DNA from: Chinchilla lanigera
Taxonomy: Eukaryota > Chordata > Mammalia > Rodentia > Chinchillidae
Assembly (NCBI RefSeq): GCF_000276665.1
Contig: NW_004955404.1
Location: forward strand, 32,248,647 to 32,312,646
Length of the DNA: 64,000 nucleotides
Direction: 5' to 3'
Positions 46,996-59,180 of the stretch are shown here, piece by piece. The notes under the pieces are model-generated. The model saw only the letters and a program-made list of their open reading frames with translations, ran no database searches and was not told where the DNA came from. The position numbers and the translations under genes were made by a program. Positions within the stretch are counted from its first letter, which is position 1; each line of letters opens with the position of its first letter.

Positions 46996-48440
46996 TACGA
47001 TTACAAGGTAGAAAAATACTCAGGCCTCCTCAAATATTACATTCATCCTAGGGATGGGAAAATCTCATAGGGGCGTAATGCCTTTTTAATAGAGATTTCA
47101 GCTGTTCTTCCAAAACATCTGAGTCATACAAAGTGAGAATAATTTATGCCCTTCTCCCAAAAGATAAGATCCCTTTATAGATCACATCATTCAACTAACA
47201 ACTTCCTAAATGGAAGCTGCTTGGGGATATCCATTGTTATGTAACAGATCCATAACTCGTAACAGGAAGGCCTAATGGCATTTCTCTTACCTTATTAAAA
47301 AAAATACATATATATAATATTTTAAAATGTTTTAAATGATAGGTACTTATTGAATAAAGTTGGACATACAGAAAAATAACTAAATATTAAAATCTAAGGT
47401 CATTTTCACACCTTTCATAAATATGTATGTATACATCCTCCCATGTCAAACATTTTGTGAACGTTTACTTGTACTCCAGGAGCAGTTCTCTATCTTTGTT
47501 AACTGAGCAAGGAACTCAGAGATGTGCTGTGTCACTAGTTAGGATACTAACGGCGGTGGAAGGTAGCTGTCTGTGTTTCACATTTTATAAATTACAGGAA
47601 GTATAAATCCATGTTCTTCATCCTTTCGTATATGTATATAATGCTACCATTTCAAATCATTCATTTTTGGTAGTTTCTTATATATTGACATTAGCCCTTT
47701 ATTACAAAAAAATGTTTTTATCCATTATGTCATTAATTTTCACTTAGTTTATGACATTTTATACACAAAATGTTACTGCAGTAGTCGGATATATTTTTTC
47801 TTCTATGATGTTTTCACAACATTATATTTGGAAAGTCCCTTTTCACTTGACATATCTTAAATATTTTCTTGTTTTAAAAGTTGAGATTTGTTTTAACTAC
47901 TTAATCCATCAGATACTTATGTTATTCTTTGTTATCCATGAAGACTGGTCTTAGGATTCCCTATGAATACCAAAATCCTTAGATGTCCTAGACTCATATA
48001 AAATGGAATGTATAACATTTGCATATAATCTACACACATCATCCTATGTACTTTAAATTATCTTTAGATTACTTGTAACACATAGCATTAATACTTGTAA
48101 TATTTATTGTAGTTATAAGAAAACTCTGTACGTGTTGGTTATAGATAAGGTAGATTTCCCTGAATATTTTTTACCCAAATTTAGCTGAATGCAGAACCCA
48201 CATATAAGGAAAGTAGCTATAGGTATGTTTGCATGTATGAATATACATATTTAGAAGTCAATCAATGGTCAAAGATAAATGTCTCTGTGAGGAGCAGCTA
48301 TTGTGTCAATCATTCTTAACATCCCTGTGGTCAGTTTTTTCTGCTCCTATAAAGCCCAAGTGAATCCTAGAACCTCTTGGACAGCTATCCTTGTGAGGTA
48401 AGCTGTTTAACTAATGTGCTTCAATCTAATCTTTTCTTTT
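46996..48440. other. AT-rich non-coding stretch
   Basis: The part 47600-47950 has a loose look of antisense old L1 (for example ttgacattagccctttatta). No gene. Confidence 0.4.
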
Positions 48441-48612
48441 GCCTCTTACTACAGGGGATTGAACCCAAGCCCTTCACCCAAGCTACAACCTTAACCTTGT
48501 TTCTTTCAAGACAGATTCAGTAAGTCACCTTGGGTAAGCCTGAACTTGCAGTCCTCCTGCCTCCGTTTCCTGGAGTGGCGGGGTTACAGGAGTGGCCCAG
48601 CACACCCATTGA
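48441..48612 (-). mobile_element. B1-ID composite SINE
   Basis: Read on the minus strand, a B1-like unit (plus-strand complement caagacagattcagtaagtc to gtggcccagcacaccc) comes first and a diverged ID unit (plus-strand caggggattgaacccaagcc) follows. This is the same order as the 43.5 kb element. Confidence 0.65.
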
Positions 48613-49084
48613 GAGAGCTTTAATCTTATGGGAACTCCTTCTTTGCAAAGCCTTGGTTCACTGTGGCAGGAGATGAGAACACGGAAAAGTGTACCACCCC
48701 CTAAAAATTTGGGCCTGGAAGTCCTCCCTAAAAGAGTGTGGCCAAGCACAGTTACATAGCTATCTCCCATGGAGTGGAACACAGAGTAAGGAGAGCTGCA
48801 AACATTGGTAAAGTCTTTTCGCTGACTATTCAGTTCACTTTCCTCAGGCATAGATATTACAATTATACACACCTCTTGTTGAATTAAGCTTGGCCTCAAA
48901 CTGCTTCCCTACATATTATAAATTTTCCCTAAAGGTTTTTCTACAGAGTACCTTTTCGTAATTTTCCTATTCTTTTTGGTCTACTTACCTATTTTTTAGT
49001 CTTTTGTGGGAGCTTTTTATACACTTGGTGATTTGTTTCTTTGTTAATGAGAAATATCTTCAAAATCTGAAGCTTTTCGTGTTT
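48613..49084. other. Non-coding stretch, nothing recognised
   Basis: The 124-codon minus frame at 48525-48899 starts inside the antisense SINE and is spurious. Confidence 0.45.
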
Positions 49085-49185
49085 TGTTTTGTTTGTTTAA
49101 TGAAGTTTCTCTATGTTGCTCAGGTTGGCCTTGAGCTCCCAACACTCCTCCTCAGAATAGCTGAGATTATAGGTATGTATCACTA
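49085..49185 (-). mobile_element. B1-like SINE fragment
   Basis: Antisense 7SL words: tttctctatgttgctcaggt, tggccttgagctcccaac and agctgagattataggtatgt, preceded by a T-rich tail complement. Confidence 0.7.
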
Positions 49186-49309
49186 GAAAAGCAAAACATA
49201 GTTTGGGACATATCCTGGCCTTAAACTCACAACAGACTACCAATGTGAGAATGGAGACTCCGCTGATTAAGAAACCCAATAAATTATCACCCCTGGTCAT
49301 GCACCAAAT

Positions 49310-49640
49310 TCTAGGAAAACAAATGAGAAGTAAGCCCTGAAACTCACTGCAGTTGCCATCTCTCTGTGGCTCTGATCATCCTCCCCTCCTCAGGGTACAC
49401 TTCCGCTACTGGCTATTGTCATCTATGAGCAATACCCACTTGGAACCTAAAACAGACAGAGCTGCTGTGAGTCAAACTTGCTCTTGAGTTTTCTCACTGG
49501 GCCTCAGGAGTGTACTTTCCCTTTAATAAATCTCTGCCTTTCTAATTACTTCTATGTGTCCTGCTGAATTCTTTGTTTAGGATACTAATACCCCGGATAC
49601 CGGGTGAGACTGCAAGAAACTGTTCACCAACAACTGTGCC
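49310..49640 (+). mobile_element. Possible gammaretrovirus-like (ERV1) LTR
   Basis: ttccctttaataaatctctg gives an AATAAA signal in the R/U5 arrangement typical of ERV1 LTRs. It is followed by gtcctgctgaattctttg and ataccccggataccgggtga. No viral genes were seen downstream, so it would be a solo LTR. The left edge is not fixed. Confidence 0.5.
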
Positions 49641-50200
49641 AGGCTGAGGTATGTTTTTTTAAACATTTATTATCGTTTCTTTTTTACTCACAGAAGGCTT
49701 CATTTTCATGTTACTGAGCTTTGTGGCTTGTGCTTTGTGTGTTCTGTTTTCACTATTCCTCTTTCCTTAGACCATAAAGGTATTGCTCAGTAGTTTCTTC
49801 TAGAAGTTTAGGAATTTTCTTGTAAAAATGTTCTGCCTACAAAATTGGACTTTAGTGTGTTTGCTGAGAGGGAGGAGGCCCTTTTTCCTCTAGAGGACTA
49901 TTTCTGAACTACTTGTTAAGTAATCTGTATTTGTCCTGCTACTCTGCAGCATCTTCTGTGACGTATGAACATTTCCTTACCTGGATGGCTCTGTGTTTGG
50001 CATTCTACTCTGACTGCTTGGCACTGCTGTCTTTTTCCACGTCAATATGTATATGTTCTTACTACAACTTTGTCACAATTGTTCCTGTTTAGTAGGGTAA
50101 TTTTCTTCCAGAATTGTTGTATCAATTGTTTTTGTTCTGCCATGGTCTTTTGCAATACTCACTAGTTTCTAAAAATTTCGTATCACATTCTAAACTGTTA
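49641..50200. other. Non-coding stretch, nothing recognised
   Basis: T-rich unique sequence. Confidence 0.4.
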
Positions 50201-50205
50201 AATAC

Positions 50206-50583
50206 TGTCTTAGTTATTTTTCTCTCATTGCTGGGATAAAATGCCCAATGCCCAAAGTTAAGGAAGGAAAGTTTATTTAGCTCGCAGTTTGTAGAGGTTT
50301 CAGTCCATAATCAGCTGGCTCCAAGGAGGATGGCACATGGCAGAGGGGCAACCATTCTTGGCAGCAGAAGACAGCAAAACAACAAGAGACCTTAGTGGTG
50401 TCTTTCTGCCCCTCTTATCTTTTCCAGATTATAAAGATTAGGGCAGCGCCAAACGAATGGACTGATTTAGTGGTCACACACCGTTAATCCCAGCATCACA
50501 CACTCTTGATTCAGCCACCTCTGAAAAAGCCCCATGACCACAGGAGGCTTTGGAGTGGGACAATCTAGACACAAACCATGATG
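50206..50583 (-). mobile_element. Rodent-type ERVL-MaLR LTR
   Basis: Antisense: ctgtcttagttatttttctc, gggataaaatgcccaatgc, gaaggaaagtttatttagct, agaggtttcagtccataatc, agctggctccaaggagg and tctagacacaaaccatga. Same family as at 24.4 and 40.9 kb. Confidence 0.85.
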
Positions 50584-50635
50584 AGTACTACTGTTAGTCT
50601 ATATCATATATGTCTATTGATTTTTGTTGTAGGTT

Positions 50636-50730
50636 CCTTTTTTCTTTTTTTGAGGTGTTGGTGACCAAACCAAAGGCCTTGATCACATCAACAAGCATTT
50701 GCCAATAAGCTACATCTTCAGCTCCTAGCC
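50636..50730 (-). mobile_element. ID SINE, old antisense copy
   Basis: T-rich tail complement, then gaccaaaccaaaggccttga, aagcatttgccaataagcta and catcttcagctcctagcc, an eroded antisense ID. Confidence 0.6.
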
Positions 50731-51880
50731 AATTAATTCTTACATTAATATACTACTATCTTATTTTTCCAAAATTACATAGTATTCTCTAATATCTGCT
50801 ACGGCTTGCATCCTTCCTCTCTTCATTTATGAAACATTTTTTTCCAAAAATTATTTATTTTTATCTATTTATTCTTCCTGAGTGGGAACTACAAATTTTA
50901 ATAGACTCAAAACAAAAGTTCTACTGGGAGTTTTATTTAAACATCATTAGATATATGTATTTAATTAAAATAATAAATGCACTTCAGATATACAAAACTT
51001 TTATCTCCCAGTATGGCAATTCAGCATTTTAAAAGTTGTTGTTCACATTCTTTAAAATATTATCCTTTCTTCACAACTTTCTTATTTTTACTAAGTGTAA
51101 TCTTCAAGTATTTTCATTTTGTTGGGTTTTGATTTTTGTATCTTCATGCAACAGCAAGCTTAAACACCAAAATGAAACCCAGAATTTGGAGGCAGACAGG
51201 CATTGATTGGGATCATTCTCAAAATATCAGACCCCAGTCTCTGGTGGTCTAGGGCTTATGTGGGATAAACAAGCAGGAAGTACAGAGGCAGAATGGCTTG
51301 TCAATTGGGGGCTGGTTCTTAGAATATGCATCATAGTGACCAGGTATGCATCACAATGGCCAGTTTCTAAGAGGCAAAAGTAACAGGAACTGTAACTAGA
51401 ACTATTATCTGAGCCACTAGAAAACTCACTAGCTGGGGGAGGGGGACATCTGCTACAATCATACCTTATAGTTCCTAATTTATAAGTCACAGGAAAACAA
51501 CACATGATGTTTTTCACTTGTTATTGAGTCTACATATTAAATTCAATAATTTTAAGTAATCCTATTTTTCTGGATTTAACCAGTATATATAACTTATTAG
51601 TAATGTTGCTTTGTCTGTTTCTTATCACTCTTTACCTTATTTCTATCCCTTATTTCACTGTATTTTTTGAATTTCAATGGCAATATGAAAGTCGTAATTC
51701 TATTAACAATTCTATTAAGTCATTGACTTATTAAAGATTTTAATGAAATGCTTCTCATACTTTAGATCAATTATGATGTAAATTTCAGATCACAATTTCT
51801 ATCATGCTGAGTTATCTATTTATATCTAGTTTTACCACAAAGGAAAAGAAATTAGAAGATGTTTCATTTTATGAAAGATT
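50731..51880. other. Non-coding stretch with a possible LTR
   Basis: AT-rich apart from 51170-51510, a GC-richer block with a duplicated word (tatgcatca near 51326 and 51344) that might be an LTR of unknown family. No gene. Confidence 0.35.
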
Positions 51881-51889
51881 TATGTGCTT

Positions 51890-52385
51890 TAATTGATGTG
51901 TGTGTTTCGGTTTGCTTTGTTTGAATTTCATTCATGAGCAGTGGGGTGTCAAGGGCAGCCACAGGGAGCTGATCTTCTGTTTTTAATGTTTCACTTTTGG
52001 CCTGGGAATTGCAATTGTCTGGACCCACAAAATTGTATTGTCTAGGAGGAATATTGCTTCACAGACAATATTTAGAATTGTCACTGCATGGTTATAGTAA
52101 AAATAGAGGGATTTTTATCTAATTTTACTGTTGCTTTTAAATTCTCCACAAAAACAGTTTACCTTTTGACTTGTATGCACAGCTGAGGGCTCCAACTAGC
52201 CTGGCTTTGCTGAGCCATGGGCTATTACAACCTGCAGTGTAATGGGTTTCCCCCCAAAACGCATCATTACATGCTTCAAACCAGCGTTAGCAAACTGTTT
52301 CAGAGAGCTGCTTTGTATATGCTCTGGGAAGAATTCAATTTGTTGGTCTTTTATTGAGTATTATTGCTTCTATACATAAAGAATT
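51890..52385. promoter_or_regulatory. Candidate conserved noncoding element
   Basis: Unique sequence with several ATTGT/ACAAT (SOX-like) words between 52010 and 52085, gcatcattacatgcttcaaa at 52261-52280 and a moderate-GC core. No frame. Inferred enhancer. Confidence 0.4.
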
Positions 52386-53265
52386 AGCATCTAATTTTAA
52401 GAGGGACTGGGCAAATATATTACACTTAGATCTATCAGGAATATCTTAACTACATAAAATAATTAGGTAATTATCCTTCCACTGATTTTTCAATATTGAT
52501 TTAAAAGTATATATTTATTCACAGTTTCATTAACTTAGAAAGTGTACCTGTAGTAGAATAGGAGTCAGTTATGCTTGAAACTTTTAAGATCTTACCTATA
52601 TAATTATCTGAGTATTTACATAATAACTTTTAAAATATCTTCTGACTTTTTTAAAATTAAGATTTTTGTTTACTAATGAAAATATGAACATTTCATTGAT
52701 ATTTTTAAAAATATTAACAAATATTTTTCTGCTTTATTTTCTGTTCATTTGTCTTGCCATTTTTATGATACATATCTGAATGATTTCTAGTTCTTCTGAA
52801 TTTTATGATTTTGTACATATCTCTTAAGCTATCAGAATTTATCTTTTTTATTTTTTTGCTATTCTGTATCCTTATCCATTGAATTATGTTATTAGCAATA
52901 TGATTCTAATTTTTTTTTCAATTTCCTTGTCTAATTTTCCACTTAATATATTTTCTTCCTGTGTTTCATTTAGGAAACAGTAAGGATATATTGAATAGTT
53001 AGTGGATACTGATATCTTGTTTTATATTCTATGTCATTTGAAATTATATTAGGTTTTTCTTTGATAAAATAGTTATTAATATCACATATTTTATAAAATT
53101 TATTATTAAAATTTTTACTATGGTTATTGAATGTGAACTGTTCAAGTTTTGTTTTGGGATAAGGATATTCTTGAGGCCTAGGTAATGGCCTTCTGTTTTT
53201 AATGTTTCATGTTTGGTTATAAAGAAATTTTATTAAAAATGCATGTTTTATTGAAAATCATGTTC
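52386..53265. other. AT-rich non-coding stretch
   Basis: Very AT-rich, no feature supported. Confidence 0.5.
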
Positions 53266-53269
53266 TTTA

Positions 53270-54360
53270 TCCAAAGATCTCTGACCAAAACAAAAATGAA
53301 GGCAAGACTCCTCATAGCCTACTAGGCGATGGCAGTAAGGGATCTCCAGCATGTGCCCAGGAAGGAACAGGTACACTGAGGCAGGAGTACCACAGAAACC
53401 CAGATGTGTACGGGAAGGCAAGCAGAAGAAGAACATCACTAGGTATCAATGCATTTAGAAAGGGAAGCTGGTCCCGGAGTGGACAAAGGCACCCTTTTCC
53501 CTAGGTTCTCCGTGCGTGCCATCTTGGGAGAGGATTGGACACCTAACGGAGGGAAGTGGAGCAGTGGTGGCAGGGCTGGTGGTGGCAGTTTCTACTTCTT
53601 CTATCCTTCTCACTGGGAAGAACACAGCAAGTGAGATATTCAAAAACCAGGGCATCAGAGAAAGTGTAAGCATGTATGAGCGGACACCAGTGAGTGCTTG
53701 AGGAAGTTGAAAACAATTGTACCATCCTGATAAGGGGCCTGGATTTAAGCACTGAGAAAACTGTGGCTCAGGGGCTGTGTAAGCAAGCAGCATCCATGAA
53801 CGGTGGAAACCTGGAGAGAGAAGAGACAAGATTGCCCCAGAAAAAAGCACTAGCCCATTCCTTCCCCCAACACCAGCAGTGTCCTGCCCACAAGACATCC
53901 TGTGTGCTTCTCCCTCCTCAGTGTCAGGCATCTGCACAGGGGCCGCTGAACATGTGAGCTTGGGCTCCACTAAGTTGTCAGTTTAAGTGATGCTCTGGTG
54001 ACAATGAACAAGAAAGACCACACATACAGAAACAGAGTGGCACCCTGGCCAGAGGGTGTCCAGGCATGCCCTAGGCAGAAATCTTGCAGAGGGAAGCAAG
54101 TGAGGCAGCCACAGGATTTGCCATGTGGGGGAAGGAGTGGGAATTTAAAGGGCACTGGCAGAAATCATTGGAGAATAGAGTGCTAGACCAATTACACTGC
54201 ACCTTCCCCCTTCCCAAATAAACTGAGGTGGTTGAATCCTCAGACAGAGAAAGGCCTAAGGTTACCCAGGCCCAGAGAACAGTTTGTAGCTGGGAGATGG
54301 GCCCAGAGGGCCATCCTGAATAACAGGCCGCCTAGATCCCAGGCAAGCAATTGAGCAAAT
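53270..54360. other. GC-richer block of unknown origin
   Basis: This block stands out against AT-rich flanks. It carries the longest reading frame of the window, 171 codons on the minus strand (53455-53970), with overlapping frames of 61-87 codons on the plus strand. I recognise no domain, signal peptide or splice structure. It may be an LTR/ERV piece, L1-associated 5' sequence, or unique DNA. A MIR-like segment may lie at 54215-54310 (gaaaggcctaaggttaccca). Confidence 0.4.
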
Positions 54361-54945
54361 AATGGGGTGGTAAGGGCAGCTCAAAGACATGCAGTTAAAC
54401 TGAGACTGTAGTACAAAAGAGACCAGGAGGATGCTTTGATTCTAATTTGATTTTGTGTTTTGCAACTGCATCGGTTTTTCCTTTTGGTGAGCATGTTAGA
54501 CCTTAAACTCTAGTTACATTTCCCTGCGTCTACGTCTTTGTTTCTATACTCACAGATATCCCTCAGGCCCTCTCAACATTAGCACTTCCTTCCAGCTATA
54601 AAAATAATTTCAGTAATGCTAATCTCCTGATTGTTTCCCATTCATTCATATCTCTCTTCTCTCTTTCCCTTTTTACCCTCTTATCTCCTTCCTTTATCTC
54701 TTCCTTTTTCCTTCCCTGCTTCCTCCACACCCAAATCTACATTTTCATAGCAGTTTAGTTCAGTCTGTATGGGTCATCAGTAAAAGGGTAAAATCCTAAA
54801 ACAACTTTAAATGCACATGATTGATATATGGTTGAATCAGTTGGCATTTGTATAATTTATAGTGATGTTGTCCTTGTGACTCCAAGTTCAATATCATTAA
54901 ATAGGTGTATAAACACCAAAATGCAAACAAAGCCATGATCACGTC
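54361..54945. other. Non-coding stretch, pyrimidine-rich
   Basis: A TC-rich low-complexity tract lies at about 54650-54725. No gene. Confidence 0.5.
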
Positions 54946-55008
54946 ACTGGAAAGCAGACCTCCAAACTAGCAACAGATTCATTCCACTCTGATTGATTCT
55001 CCACACTG

Positions 55009-55075
55009 AGGAAAGAAAAGAAGGAAGAGGAGGAGGAAAAAAAGAAAAAGGGAAAGAAAAAGAAAAAGAAGAGAA
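55009..55075. repeat. Polypurine tract
   Basis: Almost uninterrupted A/G on the plus strand. The antisense frames it produces, rich in Phe/Ser/Leu, are artefacts. Confidence 0.85.
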
Positions 55076-55610
55076 ACATAAGAAAACAAGGCAACAAAAT
55101 GCCTCCAAAAACTCCCGCCACTCCCAAAGCTGATCCAAGGGGCACTGATAGGGAAGAAATAAAAAGACCAAATGGCTGAATTATATGAAGTGATAAAAGA
55201 AGGAATAGAAAACAGAACCACAAGGAGTTTGGCAAGCTCAAACAAGATATTACTAAATCAATAATAGACTTACTAAACAAAGTGATCAGTGAGCTTAAAG
55301 GCACAAATAAAAAAGCAGCTGAATTACCAAAAATGATTCAAAATATGAATAACAATTTAGTGAAGAACTGGACTCCATGTAAGTAACAAATAGAAGCTAA
55401 GGCCGTAAGAGATTCTATTGAAAGGATGGACAGCTGAAATGACCAAGAGTCAGAACTAGAAGATAGGGCTGGTGACTGTGACCATACTCAGAGATATAAT
55501 AAAAGCAACAACGGAACAAAGGAAATGGTTTCAATAGTTGCTAAATGATGCAAAGAAAACTAACCTAAGATTAATTGGAGTTAGAGAAAAGTCAAAAGAG
55601 GGCAAGAAAT

Positions 55611-55790
55611 CTGGGCCTTGTGGCACACACCTGTAATCTCAGCACTCGAGAAGCTGAGGTAGAAGGATCACTGAGAGTTCATGGCCAGCCTGCACTACAT
55701 AGTGAGTCCAAGACCAGCCTGATCTACACAATGAGAGCTGTCTCAAACAAAACAAAACAAAACAAAATAAAATACAAGCACACAAAAAGA
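55611..55790 (+). mobile_element. B1-like SINE with internal duplication, nested in L1
   Basis: ctgggccttgtggcacacac to gctgtctcaaacaaaac, with the duplicated inner segment (ccagcctgcactacatagtg, then accagcctgatctacacaat). Target duplications ggcaagaaat (55601-55610) and ggcaagaat (55792-55800). Confidence 0.9.
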
Positions 55791-56760
55791 TGGCAAGAAT
55801 GGCCTGAAAAAAATCTATTTTCAGTAACTGTAGCAGAAAATGTTCCAAGTATGGGAAAAGAATTTAATATACAGGTAAGTGAGGCATAGAACCCCAAAAA
55901 GCTCTGAACAGAAAAAATACTTCTCAAAAAAAACAAAAAACAAACTGAAAGTCCCAGAAGTCCAACACAAGAAAGGAATTTTAAAAGCTGTTATAAAAAG
56001 CAACAGATCATTTATAGAGACAAATCTTGTAGTGTTACAATAGACTTCTCAACACAAACCATAAAGGCCAGAAGAGTGGAGTGATAGCCTACAAAACTCT
56101 CTCAAAATTGAAGAAATAAGGACTTTCCATGGCAAAAAGCACCTTAAGAAATTCATAATCACCAAATCAGCACTCCAAATACTTTTCAAATGTAGCCTAG
56201 ACAGAGATAATAAAGTTGATGATGCCAAAAAATCTAATGAAATAAAAACAAGCAGTGTGAGCAGATAGCAAAACAGAAAAATAAAGGAATCAGCAACAGA
56301 ATAATAATGTGATGCCTTGAATATATCAATATCTTTCAGTATAACTCTCAGTGTAATTGGTGTCAACTCCCCAGTCAAGATACAGATTGACAGATTAAAT
56401 AAAAAACAAAAGTTAATGGTATGCTGCATACCAAAAAACTTTAATCTGAAAAGAAATTCTTAGACCAAAAATCCAAGGGTTATAAGCAATATTCCATACA
56501 ATAAGAGCCCCCAAACAAGCAAGAGTAGCTATCTTTTTATCAAACAAAGTGGACTTCAAACCAAAATTGATCAAAAGAGTAAAGTCACTGCATATTATTT
56601 AAGGGAAGAATTTGATAGAAGACATAATAATTGTAAATATACATGCACTGAATACTGTAAGACAAATTCACAAAACACTGCTGGATATACAATTTCATAA
56701 TAAAAATCAATACAATAATGCCAAGGAATCTTCACTATCCTTCTGTCAAAACTGGATTGA

Positions 56761-56875
56761 GGGGCTGGGGATTTAGCTCAGCGGCAAAGCACCTGCCTGG
56801 CAAGCGCAAGGTCGTGAGTTCGGTTCCCAGTACCAGAGAAAAACAAAAAAACAAAAAAACAAACAAAAAAAAAAC
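56761..56875 (+). mobile_element. ID SINE, young subfamily, nested in L1
   Basis: Near-consensus ID from ggggctggggatttagctca through gtcgtgagttcggttcccag, with an (aaac)n-type tail. The L1 word aactggattga is duplicated at 56750-56760 and 56876-56886. Confidence 0.95.
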
Positions 56876-58977
56876 AACTGGATTGAGTAGACAAAAATAG
56901 CAACAAAAAAATATCAGAGTTGAACCACAACTTTGAACAAATGAACTTAATAGATTATCTACAGAATGTTCCACCCAACATATTCTTTTCAACAAAACAG
57001 ATAACTTTCTCCAAAATAGACCACATTCTAGCAAACATACTAACCATGCTTAAGTAAATACAAAAGAAATGTACTTATTCCATGCACATACTCAGACCAT
57101 GTTTCAGTCAAACTAGCAAAGAATGGGACAAGAAACCACAGAAATTTTGCAAACACATGAAGATTACAACCTACATGCTTGAATAATTAATGGGGCACTG
57201 AAAAAATGTAGGAAAGAATGAAAGAGTTCCTAGAATCAAACTATAATGCCAGTACAACATTTTAGAACCTGTGGAATACAATGAAAGTGATTCTAAGGAG
57301 GAAGTTTATAGATGTGAAAGTCCACATCAGAAAAAGTGCATCTTGAATAAATAACCTAATGTGTGCCTCAAGTTCCTAAGGAAAAAAAAAGACCTATCTA
57401 AATTCGAAGCTAGTACAAGGAAGGAAATTATAAATATCAGAATGGAAATTTAAAATTAAAACTAAAAAATACAAAAAGTCAATGAATAGAAGAGCTGGTT
57501 CTTTAAAAGAATAAACAAAATAGACATACCCTCAGCCAATCTTTCTAAAAATGGAAAGAAAAGACAAAACCCATATTAATGAAATTAGAAATGGAAAAGG
57601 CAAAAATCACACTGAAATCCAGAAGATTATTTGTAACTACTTAGAAAACCTGTACTACAATAAACTGCAAAAAGTAGAAGAAATGGATAAATTCTTAGAC
57701 ACATATGGATTATAAAACCTGAATCAAAATTAAAAAAATAACAAAACAACTCTGAACTATCCAATAACAGGCAATATTAAAAGAGAACTGCCAACTAAAA
57801 AAGGCTAAGAGCCAGTGGATTCACCACTAGATTCCACAAGAACTTCAGGGAATGCCAGTGCTTCTCAAAATCTTTAATGAAATTGAAAGAAAAAGAGTAC
57901 AGCCAAACTCATTGCTGGAAGCCAGCATTACCTTGATTCCAAAATCAGACAAGGACACATCTAAGAAAGGGAACTATAGGCCAACCTCCCTTATAAAAAT
58001 AGATACAAAAATTGTCAGCAAGATTGGAAAAGAGAATTAAATAAATCATTAAAAAGATCATGCATCATGACCAAAAATAGGCTTCATCACAGGGATGCAA
58101 GGATGGTCTAAAATATGCAAATTAATAAATGTAATGCATCAAATAAACTGAAGAAAAAAGAGCACATGCGTATCTCAATAGATACAGAAAAGCCATTGGA
58201 AAGATCTAATATCCATTAAAGATAAAACATTATTTAAAGTGGTTTTAAAAGGACTTTATTTCAATATAATAAAAGCCATTTATGACAGGTCTACCACCAA
58301 CATCAGATTAAATGGGAAAAAAACAAAACTTTCTCTCTAAAATCAGTAATAGGAAAGAATGGCCACTACTTTTACCTCTGTCCAATATAGTAATTGAACA
58401 TTTAACCAGAGCAATCCAAAAAGAGAAAAAAATGAAAGGGACGTGTATAGTTCAGAAAAAAGTCAAACCACTGTTATTTACAAATCACAGGATCCTTTTA
58501 CATAGAAGATTACAAAATTTCCACCAAAAGGCTCCTAGAAAAAATTTTAAAAGTCAGCAATGTAGCCGGTTACAAAATCAAAACACAAAGATGAGTAGCA
58601 TTCTTACAACAATAATGCACCCACAAAGAAAGAAATTAAGAAAACAATACCATTTACAGTATCTTCAAAAAATTAAATACTTAGAAATTAATCTAACCAA
58701 GGAAGTGAAAGATCTAGATAACAAAAACTATTCTCTGAAAAAAAAATGAGAAAGGAAAGCAGGAAATAAAAGTTAGCATCTGTGTAGGTGGAACCAGTGT
58801 TGTGAAAAACGGCCATACTGCAAAAACTTATATATAGGTTATTGCAATCTAAATCAAAATACCAAAAGAATTGCTCATAGAACTAAAAAAATCCTAAAAT
58901 TTATGTGGAACCAAAAGTGATGCAAAAAAAAAAAAAAGAATGGCAAAAGCAGTCGTTGGCAAGAAGTGTAAAGCAAG

Positions 58978-59180
58978 GGGCTGGGGATTTAGCTCAGCGG
59001 CAAAGCGCCTGCCTGGCAAGTGCAAGGTCGTGAGTTCAGTTCCCAGTACCGGAGAAAAACCAAGAAAANNNNNNNNNNNNNNNNNNNNNNNNNNNNNNNN
59101 NNNNNNNNNNNNNNNNNNNNNNNNNNNNNNNNNNNNNNNNNNNNNNNNNNNNNNNNNNNNNNNNNNNNAAAAAAAAAAAA
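58978..59180 (+). mobile_element. ID SINE containing an assembly gap
   Basis: A complete ID body (gggctggggatttagctcag to cagtaccggag) is followed by an A-rich tail interrupted by 100 N and resuming as poly(A). The duplication gaagtgtaaagcaag is at 58963-58977 and 59181-59195, which proves that both ends are on the same insertion. Frames drawn through the N run are artefacts. Confidence 0.95.
59069..59168. other. Assembly gap, 100 N
   Basis: Exactly 100 N, a common placeholder for a gap of unknown size. It sits inside the A-rich tail of the ID SINE. Confidence 0.99.

Noticed and set aside
49310..49640. Possible provirus downstream of the ERV1-like LTR
   Set aside because: No gag, pol or env-like frame and no second LTR were seen nearby, so only a solo LTR is proposed.
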